Assembly (NCBI GenBank): GCA_028710865.1
Contig: JAQTUF010000001.1
Location: 100,409 to 164,408 of the forward strand
DNA: 64,000 nucleotides
Direction: 5' to 3'
Source of the DNA: Candidatus Shapirobacteria bacterium
Lineage (GTDB): Bacteria; Patescibacteria; Microgenomatia; UBA12405
Below, one piece after another: positions 53,541 to 61,478 of this stretch (position 1 is the stretch's first letter; the number at the start of each line of letters is the position of its first letter). The notes below the pieces were generated by a model that worked only from the letters and a program-made list of their open reading frames with translations, did no database searches and was not told the DNA's origin. The position numbers and the translations under genes are program-made.

Positions 53541-53921
53541 ATGAATATAAAAAAATTAAAAAATGGAAAGTATTTTGCTGGAAAGATGAGTGATTTTAAA
53601 GACACACGAAGATGGTTTGTGGGGTCATTTTTTAAAAAAGGTCATCCATGTAAGACAGACAATTTAGAGATTCTATATACTTTCCATGAAAAAGGTCATG
53701 TTTGTAAAAAACATTATCATCAGAAAAAAATAGAACTAAATATTGTTTTAAAAGGCAAAGCAAATTATTGGATAAATAATAGACCTAATTTATTAAACGC
53801 AGGAGATTTTATTTTTATTGATGTAAATAATATAGTTATGGGAGAATTTTTGGAAGATTGTGAAATGTTGTCAATTCACTCACCCAGTATCCCAAATGAT
53901 AAAGTGGTGGTGGAAGAATAA
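53541..53921 (+). CDS. Cupin-fold protein
   Basis: 126 aa from the ATG at 53541. An in-frame ATG at 53475 with an AGGA site would add 22 mostly hydrophobic residues, but it falls inside a long hairpin. The cupin pattern is YTFHEKGHVCKKHYHQKKIE and NIVLKGKANYWINNRPNLLN, then AGDFIFIDVNNIVMGEF: two His and a Glu in the first motif that could bind metal. Typical cupins of this size act on sugars or sense small ligands; the substrate is not fixed. Its stop codon abuts the left copy of the 39-bp repeat. Confidence 0.75.
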   Translation: MNIKKLKNGKYFAGKMSDFKDTRRWFVGSFFKKGHPCKTDNLEILYTFHEKGHVCKKHYHQKKIELNIVLKGKANYWINNRPNLLNAGDFIFIDVNNIVMGEFLEDCEMLSIHSPSIPNDKVVVEE

Positions 53922-53958
53922 TTATTTTCTTAGAATTGAGGCTTTGAGGTGGAGAAGT
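53920..53958. repeat. Left copy of 39-bp direct repeat (candidate att-like site)
   Basis: 38 of 39 bases match 57907-57945, the 3' end of femX (mismatch T53950/C57937). In the minus frame it would read the last 12 codons and the stop of femX, with His replacing Arg. Together the two copies bound a 3987-bp segment of different base composition. Confidence 0.9.
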
Positions 53959-54204
53959 GATTTAAAAGTTTTAATTGACTGTATTTTTTTGTTATAGGTA
54001 TAAAAACAATAATATTTGTAGTATAATTGCGACAAAATACTCCAAATTTAATTGCAAATTATGGTCTATTTTATGTACTTTAACAATAAAGGATTAATTA
54101 ATTTAAATAAAAAGGGTATTTGATGAGGTCTTAACTGAAATTTAATTATATAGGTTTTAGTTATGACCTCATCAAGAGGATTAAAAATGAAGGGAGCTTA
54201 AAAC
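53959..54204 (+). promoter_or_regulatory. Leader of the radical SAM operon with hairpin and mini-ORF
   Basis: No gene was found. A promoter (53975-54004) opens the region and predicts a leader of nearly 200 nt. A strong hairpin fills 54121-54174: TGATGAGGTC pairs with GACCTCATCA, extended inward by TTAACT/AGTTA. A tiny ORF at 54187-54201 (Met-Lys-Gly-Ala-stop) follows with a GAGGA site before it and contains the GGGAG site of the downstream gene; its stop is 3 nt from the next ATG. Attenuation or coupling is possible. Confidence 0.55.
53975..54004 (+). promoter_or_regulatory. Promoter of the radical SAM operon
   Basis: TTGACT (53975-53980), an 18-nt spacer and TATAAA (53999-54004). It lies inside the inserted segment, so the cassette brings its own promoter. 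A TATAAT at about 54022-54027 is a second candidate. Confidence 0.55.
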
Positions 54205-55644
54205 ATGAAACTGAACCTTAAACAATGGTTCAATATGTGCCATTGTAAGGCAAGAACACTACGTCATAACATCATGTTGTATCATCGAAAGGTAACGACC
54301 TATAAACAAGGGGTAGTTCATGCTACATTCGATCCGAAAGGGCCAGGTGTGGTTAGACTGCATCTGATTCCTCCAAAGCCGTCTTTTTGGCATGATCCTG
54401 ACAGTCTGTTGGTTGTCCAAGGTTATTATCTAATTAATGTCGGCCACGCCTTTGCAGTAATTTTGAGGATTTTTATCCAAGAACTGGTCAAGCGTTGCCC
54501 AACCAACCGAGAGGTTTCCATGGAAGAAGTGAAGGCAATTGAAAAGGAAACAGTGCGTCAAGTCAAACGTTATTACCCTAAGGTAAGCGAAGATAGAATT
54601 CGCTTGGATCTGCGACAATTAGTGACTTTGGCAATTGATATCGGCCAAGGGAATGACTTGCCTGAAGAACTGATGAATGGTATGAGTTTGGATAATTATC
54701 TGAAACATGCTACTGGACCTCAGCGAATGGATTTATTGGTGGCACCAATGACACTTAAAGGCAAAAAATGTTGTCCGCTTGACTGTGGTGTTTGCTACGC
54801 TCAGGACCAAGAAATGATGAATCTGAACAAACCTTTATCGACACGTCAGTGGAAAATGATCATCGACAAGTGTCGCCAGGCAGGAATTCCGATGTTGACA
54901 TTCACGGGCGGCGAACCACTGACTCGGCACGACATTGTTGAACTGGTCGAACATGCAAAATGGTTTATAACCAGAATCAACACCAACGGATATCTGTTAA
55001 CGCGGGAACTGGCCAGAGAACTTTACGAAGCTAGTCTTGACGGAATTCAAATTACTTTGTATTCCTACGATCCGAAAATCCACGACAAATTGGTTAACAC
55101 TAAAGGCGCGTGGCAAAAAACAGTGGAAGGAATCAAAAATGCGCTGGAGGCGGGGCTGATGATCTCGGTAAATACACCTTTGCTGGAACTGAATAAGAAT
55201 TACAACCAAACACTGGCCTTTTTGCACCAGTTGGGAGTGCGCTGTGTTACCTGCTCGGGATTGATTCCAACAGGCGGAGCAGAAAAAGAAATGGCCGGAG
55301 GAAATGCTCTAAGCTATGAGGAAATGAAACAGGTTTTAGCCAAAGCTGTGGTGGTTTGTAACGAACTAGCCATAGATATCGGCTTTACCTCACCTGGATG
55401 GATGATACCGAAGGAAATCGATGAGATCGGCCTGCCGAGTACACCTATTTGCGGGGCCTGCGCTTCCAATATGGCGATAGCTCCAAACGGAGATGTTATT
55501 CCATGCCAAAGTTGGCTTGATGGGACAATTCTCGGCAATATGCTCAAGGACACTTGGAAACACATTTGGAAACACAAGATTTGCCACAAAATCCAAAGAA
55601 AGTATACCTACAAAGGCCAATGTGCCTTAAAAAAGGAGGCCTAA
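54205..55644 (+). CDS. Radical SAM enzyme with SPASM-like C-terminus
   Basis: 479 aa. An N-terminal domain of about 185 residues (LLVVQGYYLINVGHAFAVIL; SEDRIRLDLRQLVTLAIDIG) is not recognised. The radical SAM core follows: CPLDCGVC at 190-197 (CX3CX2C), the GGEP motif at 235-238 (FTGGEPLTRHD), then INTNGYLL. The C-terminus has Cys416, Cys419, Cys434, Cys462 region and Cys473 (CGACASNM; IPCQSW; KGQCALKK), a SPASM-like layout for auxiliary Fe-S clusters. SPASM enzymes usually modify ribosomal peptides or proteins. Base use is more GC-rich than neighbours, and a GGGAG Shine-Dalgarno precedes the ATG. The next gene encodes a Cys-Ala tail, a plausible substrate. Confidence 0.88.
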   Translation: MKLNLKQWFNMCHCKARTLRHNIMLYHRKVTTYKQGVVHATFDPKGPGVVRLHLIPPKPSFWHDPDSLLVVQGYYLINVGHAFAVILRIFIQELVKRCPTNREVSMEEVKAIEKETVRQVKRYYPKVSEDRIRLDLRQLVTLAIDIGQGNDLPEELMNGMSLDNYLKHATGPQRMDLLVAPMTLKGKKCCPLDCGVCYAQDQEMMNLNKPLSTRQWKMIIDKCRQAGIPMLTFTGGEPLTRHDIVELVEHAKWFITRINTNGYLLTRELARELYEASLDGIQITLYSYDPKIHDKLVNTKGAWQKTVEGIKNALEAGLMISVNTPLLELNKNYNQTLAFLHQLGVRCVTCSGLIPTGGAEKEMAGGNALSYEEMKQVLAKAVVVCNELAIDIGFTSPGWMIPKEIDEIGLPSTPICGACASNMAIAPNGDVIPCQSWLDGTILGNMLKDTWKHIWKHKICHKIQRKYTYKGQCALKKEA

Positions 55645-55647
55645 ACC

Positions 55648-56616
55648 ATGAAAAATAAAATCTGGACCCAGATATTTGTGATTCTGGCGGTGATAATGGT
55701 TCTGGTCTGTTTAACACCAAATTTGGCTTTTGCTGCGATTCCGCCGGACATTATCCATGAATTAACAATAACAATTGACCCACAATCTGACGGCAGTCTG
55801 TTGATTAAGTATGATTTCGATTACGAAGCAACGACTGATTTTACTAATGATATTCCATATGTAGAAATAGGAGTTGCTAATCAAAATTTTGATTTAATCA
55901 GCTACGGACCAACAGAAATGTTTTCTGATGTTAAGGCGATAAAGGAAAGTAATTCCTTGGTGCATTTGGGTTTCAGCCGATTGCCAAAAAAGGGAGAACG
56001 GTTCCAATTCACCTTTACGGTCAGACAACGATCGATGGCTTATAAATCAGATGAAGATATTAGCTTCAAATTCCGACCGGGATGGTTTGAATATGCAACC
56101 ATTTCGGAATTAAAGGTAATCGTCAACCTGGAAAATATTAAGGTGATAGAAATCAGCCCTGATCCGACCAGTAAAGATGATCAACAAGCTGTGTTTATCA
56201 CCGAGAAAATGGAAACCAGTGCTAAAGCAAATACAATTACGATTACCGCCAACAAAGATTCTTATCCCCAACTCCAGACTGAAGAGATAGTGGATGAACC
56301 AAATTACGATGATTCTACAGGAATGATTGTCTTAATTGTTTTTGCAGTTATTATCGGACTATTTTTAATTTTTGGTTTAATCTGCCTGATTGTCGGAGGA
56401 GGTGATGGTGACGGTTATGGCGGCGGCGGATTCATTGGTGGCTTTGGCGGCGGAAGTGGAAGGTCAGGAGGTGGCGGCGGTAGTTTTTCAGGCAGCGGAT
56501 TCAGTTGTGCCTGTGCTTGTGCTTGTGCCGGAGGAGGTCGTGTCGGTTGCTCTGAAAGAGGCCTGCAAGTACTTCATTGGATAATCGAAAAGCAGAAAAA
56601 AGGTGATACTGAATGA
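55648..56616 (+). CDS. Membrane protein (DUF2207-like) with Gly-rich and Cys-Ala repeat tail
   Basis: 322 aa. An N-terminal signal peptide (about 1-31, ending LAFAAI) precedes a beta-rich exported domain (32-225) beginning DIIHELTITIDPQSDGSL, like the DUF2207 N-terminal domain. One transmembrane helix spans 226-249. The tail is Gly-rich at 250-286, then SCACACACAGGGRVGCS at 286-302, with Cys287, 289, 291, 293 and 301. It ends in a short amphipathic helix. By the positive-inside logic the tail is cytoplasmic, in reach of the radical SAM enzyme encoded just upstream. AGGAGG sits 9 nt before the ATG, and the stop overlaps the next start (ATGA). Tail modification is an inference. Confidence 0.8.
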   Translation: MKNKIWTQIFVILAVIMVLVCLTPNLAFAAIPPDIIHELTITIDPQSDGSLLIKYDFDYEATTDFTNDIPYVEIGVANQNFDLISYGPTEMFSDVKAIKESNSLVHLGFSRLPKKGERFQFTFTVRQRSMAYKSDEDISFKFRPGWFEYATISELKVIVNLENIKVIEISPDPTSKDDQQAVFITEKMETSAKANTITITANKDSYPQLQTEEIVDEPNYDDSTGMIVLIVFAVIIGLFLIFGLICLIVGGGDGDGYGGGGFIGGFGGGSGRSGGGGGSFSGSGFSCACACACAGGGRVGCSERGLQVLHWIIEKQKKGDTE

Positions 56617-57176
56617 TCAAGAAATTAATGATTTCAGCACTCATTTTGATAATGTGCTTAAATCTTTTTGCCTGCAGTACACCAAATGGAACCGACAATA
56701 CTAAAAAACAACCCTCATTCCCCTCTTTGGGAAAATACTGGGTGGTTGATCCGGATGGTTATCTTGAATTGGACACGATCAAATATGCGGATGCGATATT
56801 GGAACAGCTTCGAAAAGATCATATTGCTGAAGTAGCTATTGTGATCCAGAAAGGAGTAAAAGATAACGGCCCTTACGACGATGAGCTGATTTGGGCCAGA
56901 GATTGGGGTCGGTATATCGAACTTGGTGATAAGGAAGATAGAAGAGCAATAGTATGGCTAATCCGACCTGATGTTGACCCAGAAGATGATCGAATCATAA
57001 TTGAAATTTCTAAGGATTTGACTTGGTTAACGCTAGGAAAATACAAACCAATTATGGAAGACGCAGCAATCTATGCAAATTTTGACGATTTTGACAAAGC
57101 TGTCGAGATTTTAACCAAAGAAACCGATGAAGTTTTAAGAAAACTATGGAATGAAAAAAATAATGGAGGTAATTAA
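56613..57176 (+). CDS. TPM-domain-like lipoprotein
   Basis: 187 aa. A lipoprotein signal with lipobox LFAC puts the lipidated Cys at 21. A TPM-like (TLP18.3/Psb32/MOLO-1) domain follows: KYWVVDPDGYLELDTIKYAD, AEVAIVIQKGV, DRRAIVWLIRPDVDPEDD and ISKDLTWLTLGKYK. TPM proteins often pair with LemA and DUF2207-like proteins at the membrane; the pairing is seen here. It has no Gly-rich tail of its own. It is coupled to the upstream gene by a 4-bp overlap and is followed by LemA after 1 bp. Confidence 0.75.
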   Translation: MIKKLMISALILIMCLNLFACSTPNGTDNTKKQPSFPSLGKYWVVDPDGYLELDTIKYADAILEQLRKDHIAEVAIVIQKGVKDNGPYDDELIWARDWGRYIELGDKEDRRAIVWLIRPDVDPEDDRIIIEISKDLTWLTLGKYKPIMEDAAIYANFDDFDKAVEILTKETDEVLRKLWNEKNNGGN

Positions 57177-57177
57177 A

Positions 57178-57840
57178 ATGAAAAAGATTCTAGCCCTAAT
57201 GCTCGTATTGATGACTATAATGTTACTTTTCAGTGGCTGTATGGTAGTCAACAAGTATGATCAGTTGATCACTGCCTATCAAAATGCTCAGAAGGCAGCG
57301 GCTAACGGCTACACTGCCCTAAGCTTGGGATACAATAAAATCCAAAATTACATGGATATGTATCAGGCCTACCTGACAGCGGATGTTGCCAAAACACAGG
57401 CTTATCGGGACGCGCTGAACAACTATGGGACCAAAATAGCTGAGCAACAACAGTATTACACTAATGATGACAATCAGCCTATTGACCCAAGTAAAATTGA
57501 CCTTAATGAACTGGTCCAAAACGGGGCGACACCGACTGGTTTGGCTATCAATATTTCCAGTTATGTAAATCAGTTTACTGAGGCACCTCTAGAGGGAATT
57601 GATGAAAATTCTCTGAAAGACACTATGGATTTTGTTCAGGAATCGTATAATGAAATCAATTCTGCAGTACAGGATTGGAATGAGGCGGTTTCTGAATACA
57701 ACACAATCAGACAACAAGTCGGAGGTGATATTGTCGGCAGGGTGGCTACGGCTTTGGGAGTTCGACAAATTCCAGATTCCCTTCCTTATTATAGCCCTAC
57801 AGCCCCTACAGACATGCCCAAAATGAAAACATCAGAATAA
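57178..57840 (+). CDS. LemA-like lipoprotein
   Basis: 220 aa from the ATG at 57178, 8 nt after GGAGGT; an in-frame ATG at 57151 would place the signal poorly. The lipobox LFSGC puts the lipidated Cys at 21. VVNKYDQLITAYQNAQKAAA and AVQDWNEAVSEYNTIRQQV match the LemA helical bundle (YNxLVxxxExV; NxAVxxYN). Canonical LemA has a transmembrane anchor, so this is a lipid-anchored variant. LemA proteins are small helical-bundle membrane proteins of unclear role. The last gene of the operon. Confidence 0.78.
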   Translation: MKKILALMLVLMTIMLLFSGCMVVNKYDQLITAYQNAQKAAANGYTALSLGYNKIQNYMDMYQAYLTADVAKTQAYRDALNNYGTKIAEQQQYYTNDDNQPIDPSKIDLNELVQNGATPTGLAINISSYVNQFTEAPLEGIDENSLKDTMDFVQESYNEINSAVQDWNEAVSEYNTIRQQVGGDIVGRVATALGVRQIPDSLPYYSPTAPTDMPKMKTSE

Positions 57841-57852
57841 TCCTTTATTGAC

Positions 57853-57904
57853 ATTGTGGTGGACACGAAGTTGAGATATTCTCTCACTTTTTGTCCACCA
57901 CAAT
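57853..57904 (+). terminator. Hairpin at the right end of the inserted segment
   Basis: ATTGTGGTGGACA (57853-57865) pairs with TGTCCACCACAAT (57892-57904), a perfect 13-bp stem with further inner pairing (AGT-GAGA/TCTCACT). No T-run follows, so simple Rho-independent termination is uncertain. It ends 2 bp before the right repeat copy. Confidence 0.65.
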
Positions 57905-57906
57905 AA

Positions 57907-57945
57907 AATTATTTTCTTAGAATTGAGGCTTTGAGGCGGAGAAGT
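57907..57945. repeat. Right copy of 39-bp direct repeat (femX 3' end)
   Basis: Comprises the last codons and stop of femX. Matches the left copy at 53920-53958 in 38 of 39 positions. Confidence 0.9.
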
Positions 57946-58916
57946 TTCCAGCGATATTTATCAACAAAATTATAAACTTGATAAAGTAGTGGTTTGATAA
58001 CAAAATCATAAGTCCCAACATATTGAAAAGGCTGACCATTAAACCCTTGTTTAAAGCGATGAAAACCAAAACCGTTTTCCCCTTCTTTGGCATCTGGACC
58101 AAGACAACCCCACATATCAAAAGTTTTGCATTTCATTTTTTGACCTAACTTAATTGACTCCCACATAAGTAAAGTGGGGGCCATAACTTCCCTATTAATA
58201 TCTAAAGAAGCGCCGTAAGGATAAAAAAGCTGATTTTTTAGTTTAAACAACATAAAAGCAGATAATACTTTACCTTGATACGAGGCCAACATAATATGAG
58301 GAATATCAGTTTTCTTCAAAATTTTCCACATGTCGCGATGATATTTTTGAGTATGAAGATAAAAACCTTGGCGTTTGGTGGTATCAAACAACAATTTTAA
58401 ATAAGTCTCAAAACCTTTATCATTGGTGATTTCTTTAACTTCAACTCCATAACGATTGGCGACACGAATATTATAACGGGTTTTAGAATGCATAATTTCT
58501 AAAAGTTTATCTTCACTCTGAGTTAAGTCGACTAAGAAAGTATTAGGGTAAAAAGCAACTTTTGGGGAAATTTTAATATCTGGAAAGTTCATATCAAATT
58601 CCGTTTTGGATAAATCTGGTTCAAATTTTACAAAAATTGCGTTTTGCTCTTGAGCGACTTTTTTAATATTTTTTAACATTTCACTATTAACTTTTGGTCC
58701 TCGCAAGATAGTACCGATGGAATATTTAGTTTTGGGAATTTTATGAAAACTAACAGTATAGGCCGATATTATTTTGTCTTGATCAAAAACACCAAAACGA
58801 AAAATAGAATGCCCTTGGCTTTTTTGAAATTCTCCCCATTCCCAAGTCTGGACTGGATGTTTAATCAATTCATTGTATTTAATTTTGTAAGATTCATCTA
58901 AAAGTTTAGTAATCAT
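57909..58916 (-). CDS. FemX/FemAB-type peptidyltransferase
   Basis: 335 aa. FemAB family enzymes add amino acids from aminoacyl-tRNA to the peptidoglycan peptide side chain. The double GNAT fold is suggested by IFRFGVFDQDKIISAYTVSF and YKIPKTKYS-like strands, and the typical TRYNIRVANRYGVEVKEI. GKVLSAFMLFKLKNQLFYPYG and NGFGFHRFKQGFNGQPFQYV match the family C-terminal region. Its 3' end matches the left repeat. The start overlaps the metallopeptidase stop by 4 bp. Confidence 0.88.
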   Translation of the reverse strand: MITKLLDESYKIKYNELIKHPVQTWEWGEFQKSQGHSIFRFGVFDQDKIISAYTVSFHKIPKTKYSIGTILRGPKVNSEMLKNIKKVAQEQNAIFVKFEPDLSKTEFDMNFPDIKISPKVAFYPNTFLVDLTQSEDKLLEIMHSKTRYNIRVANRYGVEVKEITNDKGFETYLKLLFDTTKRQGFYLHTQKYHRDMWKILKKTDIPHIMLASYQGKVLSAFMLFKLKNQLFYPYGASLDINREVMAPTLLMWESIKLGQKMKCKTFDMWGCLGPDAKEGENGFGFHRFKQGFNGQPFQYVGTYDFVIKPLLYQVYNFVDKYRWKLLRLKASILRK

Positions 58917-59563
58917 AATTTTGGTTGGTATAGTCTATTAAGACTGGTGTAGTTTAAACCAAAACCATAAATATCTTTAAAAGATTTTTTAAATTTATCT
59001 TTTGTATTTGAAATACTACATGACTTAATAAGATTTAATATTTTCTTTTTACCAAATTTTTTAACTAAAGTTTCTACTACAAAACCAGATTCATCATAAA
59101 CAGTATCTTTACCAACAACATCTTTTGCATAAAATTTTAAAAAATTTCTAAATTTATCAGGTATTTTTTTTCTTAATTTATTTTGATTAGAAAGGTAAAG
59201 ACTTGTTCCCTCATTAAGCCATTTTGGGTTATATGTTCCATTTGAAACCTTACTAAAAAATAAATGGCATAATTCATGTTTTAGTAGGGCAATATATTTT
59301 TCGTCTGAATATTTATAATCTGATTCAGTTTCAAATTTATTTCGATCTAAAAGATGAATTGAATAATTTGAAGCATTTCCAACTAACCAATTTTCAGTTT
59401 TACGATTTAATAATTGATCAAATTGTTTACGGCTTTCAATTATAAAAATTTTTGGGGTATTGTAAATCCAATTAAAACCAAAAAACTGATTTAATTCATC
59501 TAAACTCTTTTTATAGTTGTCATCAATAAATTTATCTTTAAAATATTTTATTTTAAATGGCAT
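58913..59563 (-). CDS. Gluzincin-like metallopeptidase
   Basis: 216 aa from the ATG at 59563; the frame continues upstream into pcrA, which is a shadow. The zinc site HELCH is at about 93-97 in ALLKHELCHLFFS. The third ligand Glu is near 117 in WLNEGTSLYLS. This HExxH plus NE arrangement is that of peptidase_MA-like gluzincins. No signal peptide is evident, so it may be cytoplasmic or anchored by other means. Substrate unknown. It is co-transcribed with femX (4-bp overlap). Confidence 0.75.
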   Translation of the reverse strand: MPFKIKYFKDKFIDDNYKKSLDELNQFFGFNWIYNTPKIFIIESRKQFDQLLNRKTENWLVGNASNYSIHLLDRNKFETESDYKYSDEKYIALLKHELCHLFFSKVSNGTYNPKWLNEGTSLYLSNQNKLRKKIPDKFRNFLKFYAKDVVGKDTVYDESGFVVETLVKKFGKKKILNLIKSCSISNTKDKFKKSFKDIYGFGLNYTSLNRLYQPKL

Positions 59564-59579
59564 AATTTTAATTAATAGT

Positions 59580-61469
59580 TTAATAAATATCAGGATCATA
59601 GACGAGATCATGGTCATCATCTTTTTTGGGACGACGATAATCTCGAATAACCACTGACTCATCAAATTCTACCAAATCAGCAGGAATATCGTTTAAAAAG
59701 CGGCTTGGTTCGTTAAGAGAACTTTTGCCAAAATAGAGTCGACGAGTGGCATAAGAAATATATAAATAATCTTTGGCCCGAGTAATACCAACATAACAAA
59801 GACGACGTTCTTCCTCAATTTCTGACTCTTCAATCAAACAACGAGAATGGGGTAAAATCCCTTCTTCAAAACCAACTAGAAAAACAACTTCAAATTCTAA
59901 TCCCTTAGCTCCATGAAGAGTCATCAGTCTAACTCCATCTCGATTTTCTTTTTTCTTATTCTTTTCTTGCAATGAATATTCCTGTTGGACTAAAGAAATA
60001 TTTTCCAAAAAATCACTAATTTTGGGAAAAGTAGTAGCCACTGATTTCAATTCTTTAATGTTTTCAATTCGTTTTTGATCATCTTCATCTTTTGGATTGA
60101 AACGCTCAAGATAACCAGATCCAATTATTAAAGATTCTAAAATTTGAAGAGAATCAAGATCTTTAATATTTATCTTATTAAGATGCTCTAAAAAAACGGC
60201 TTGGCGACGTTTACCAAAAATTTTATCAAGACGATTAGAAGAAACTTTGTCGACTCGATTAGTAGCAAAACGAAGCATAGCTAAAATATCCTTAATTTCG
60301 GCTCTTTCATAAAATCTAGTACCACCGATAAGAACATAAGGAATACCTTCTTTTAGAAAGGCTTCTTCAATTACCCGAGATTGAGCATTCATTCGATAAA
60401 GAACCGCAACTTGGCGATAAGGAATTTTTTGATTCTCGTAAATAAACTTAATTTTTTGAGCAATAAATTCGGCCTCATTTACTTCTGATTCAGCTTCATA
60501 TAATTTTATTTTGTCAGTGGATATTTTTTTGGTAAAGAGTTTTAAAACTGGATGAGAATTGTTTTGGGCAATAACAGAATTGGCGGCATCTAAAATTATT
60601 TGAGTTGATCTATAATTTTGTTCGAGATTAATTATTTTGGTATTTTTAAAATCACTAACTAAATTCATCAAATTTTTAAAGTCAGCTCCACGCCAACCAT
60701 AAATTGATTGAGAGGCGTCACCAACAGCTGTAATTTGTTGATTTTTTTGAGAAATAAGTTTGGTTAAAAGATATTGAATTTGATTAGTATCTTGATATTC
60801 ATCAACTAAAACAAATGGATATATGTCTTGATATTTTTCAAGCACTTTTGGATGATCTAAAAAAAGTTGAATAGTTTTGAAAAGAAGATCATTGAAATCT
60901 AAAGCATGAAATTCATCTAATTTTTTTTGATAAACGCCATAAATTTTACTGGCATATTCTTGCCAAAAACCATGAGATTGATTGACCATATCAGAGGGAG
61001 TTTGAAAAGTATTTTTGGAGTTTTCAATAAAATATAAAATACTTGAAGGCTTAAACTCTTTTGGGTTTAAATTTAATTCCAATAAACTTGATTTAATTAA
61101 ATTTTCTTGATCATCGGTATCATAGATAACAAAATTTGGAGGTAGGCCGATATAATGACCGTCAACTCTTAAAACTCGACAGCAAAAAGAGTGAAAAGTT
61201 CCTGCAAAGAAATTATTAGATTGTAAGTTATAGGTCTTTGGAATAATTTTTGACAGACGATTTTTCATTTCTTCAGCAGCTTTGTTAGTAAAAGTTAAAA
61301 GTAAAATTTGGCTTGGTTTGGCTATTTTTTTTTGGATAAAATAAGCCGCTCGATGAGTTAAAACTCGAGTTTTTCCTGATCCCGCACCAGCTAATAAAAG
61401 TAAGGGTCCACCAGTATAAGTGACCGCTTCCTTTTGAGCTTGATTTAAACCTTCTAAAATATTTTCCAT
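59580..61469 (-). CDS. pcrA: ATP-dependent DNA helicase PcrA/UvrD
   Basis: 629 aa. Superfamily 1A motifs: AGAGSGKTRVL (I), FTNKAAEEMKNR (Ia), LVDEYQDTNQIQ (II), GDASQSIYGWRGA (III), LEQNYRST (IV), LMTLHGAKGLEFEVVFL (V) and RRLCYVGITRAKDYL (VI). It unwinds DNA in repair and replication restart. The protein lacks the usual extended C-terminal UvrD Tudor region, ending after about 625 residues. The start overlaps a TATAGT box at 61478-61483 that lies 8 nt upstream. Confidence 0.95.
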   Translation of the reverse strand: MENILEGLNQAQKEAVTYTGGPLLLLAGAGSGKTRVLTHRAAYFIQKKIAKPSQILLLTFTNKAAEEMKNRLSKIIPKTYNLQSNNFFAGTFHSFCCRVLRVDGHYIGLPPNFVIYDTDDQENLIKSSLLELNLNPKEFKPSSILYFIENSKNTFQTPSDMVNQSHGFWQEYASKIYGVYQKKLDEFHALDFNDLLFKTIQLFLDHPKVLEKYQDIYPFVLVDEYQDTNQIQYLLTKLISQKNQQITAVGDASQSIYGWRGADFKNLMNLVSDFKNTKIINLEQNYRSTQIILDAANSVIAQNNSHPVLKLFTKKISTDKIKLYEAESEVNEAEFIAQKIKFIYENQKIPYRQVAVLYRMNAQSRVIEEAFLKEGIPYVLIGGTRFYERAEIKDILAMLRFATNRVDKVSSNRLDKIFGKRRQAVFLEHLNKINIKDLDSLQILESLIIGSGYLERFNPKDEDDQKRIENIKELKSVATTFPKISDFLENISLVQQEYSLQEKNKKKENRDGVRLMTLHGAKGLEFEVVFLVGFEEGILPHSRCLIEESEIEEERRLCYVGITRAKDYLYISYATRRLYFGKSSLNEPSRFLNDIPADLVEFDESVVIRDYRRPKKDDDHDLVYDPDIY

Positions 61470-61478
61470 GTAGATCTA

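Noticed and set aside
53959..57906. Transposase or integrase within the inserted segment
   Set aside because: The four genes fully fill the segment and none resembles a recombinase. The mobility mechanism is therefore left open.
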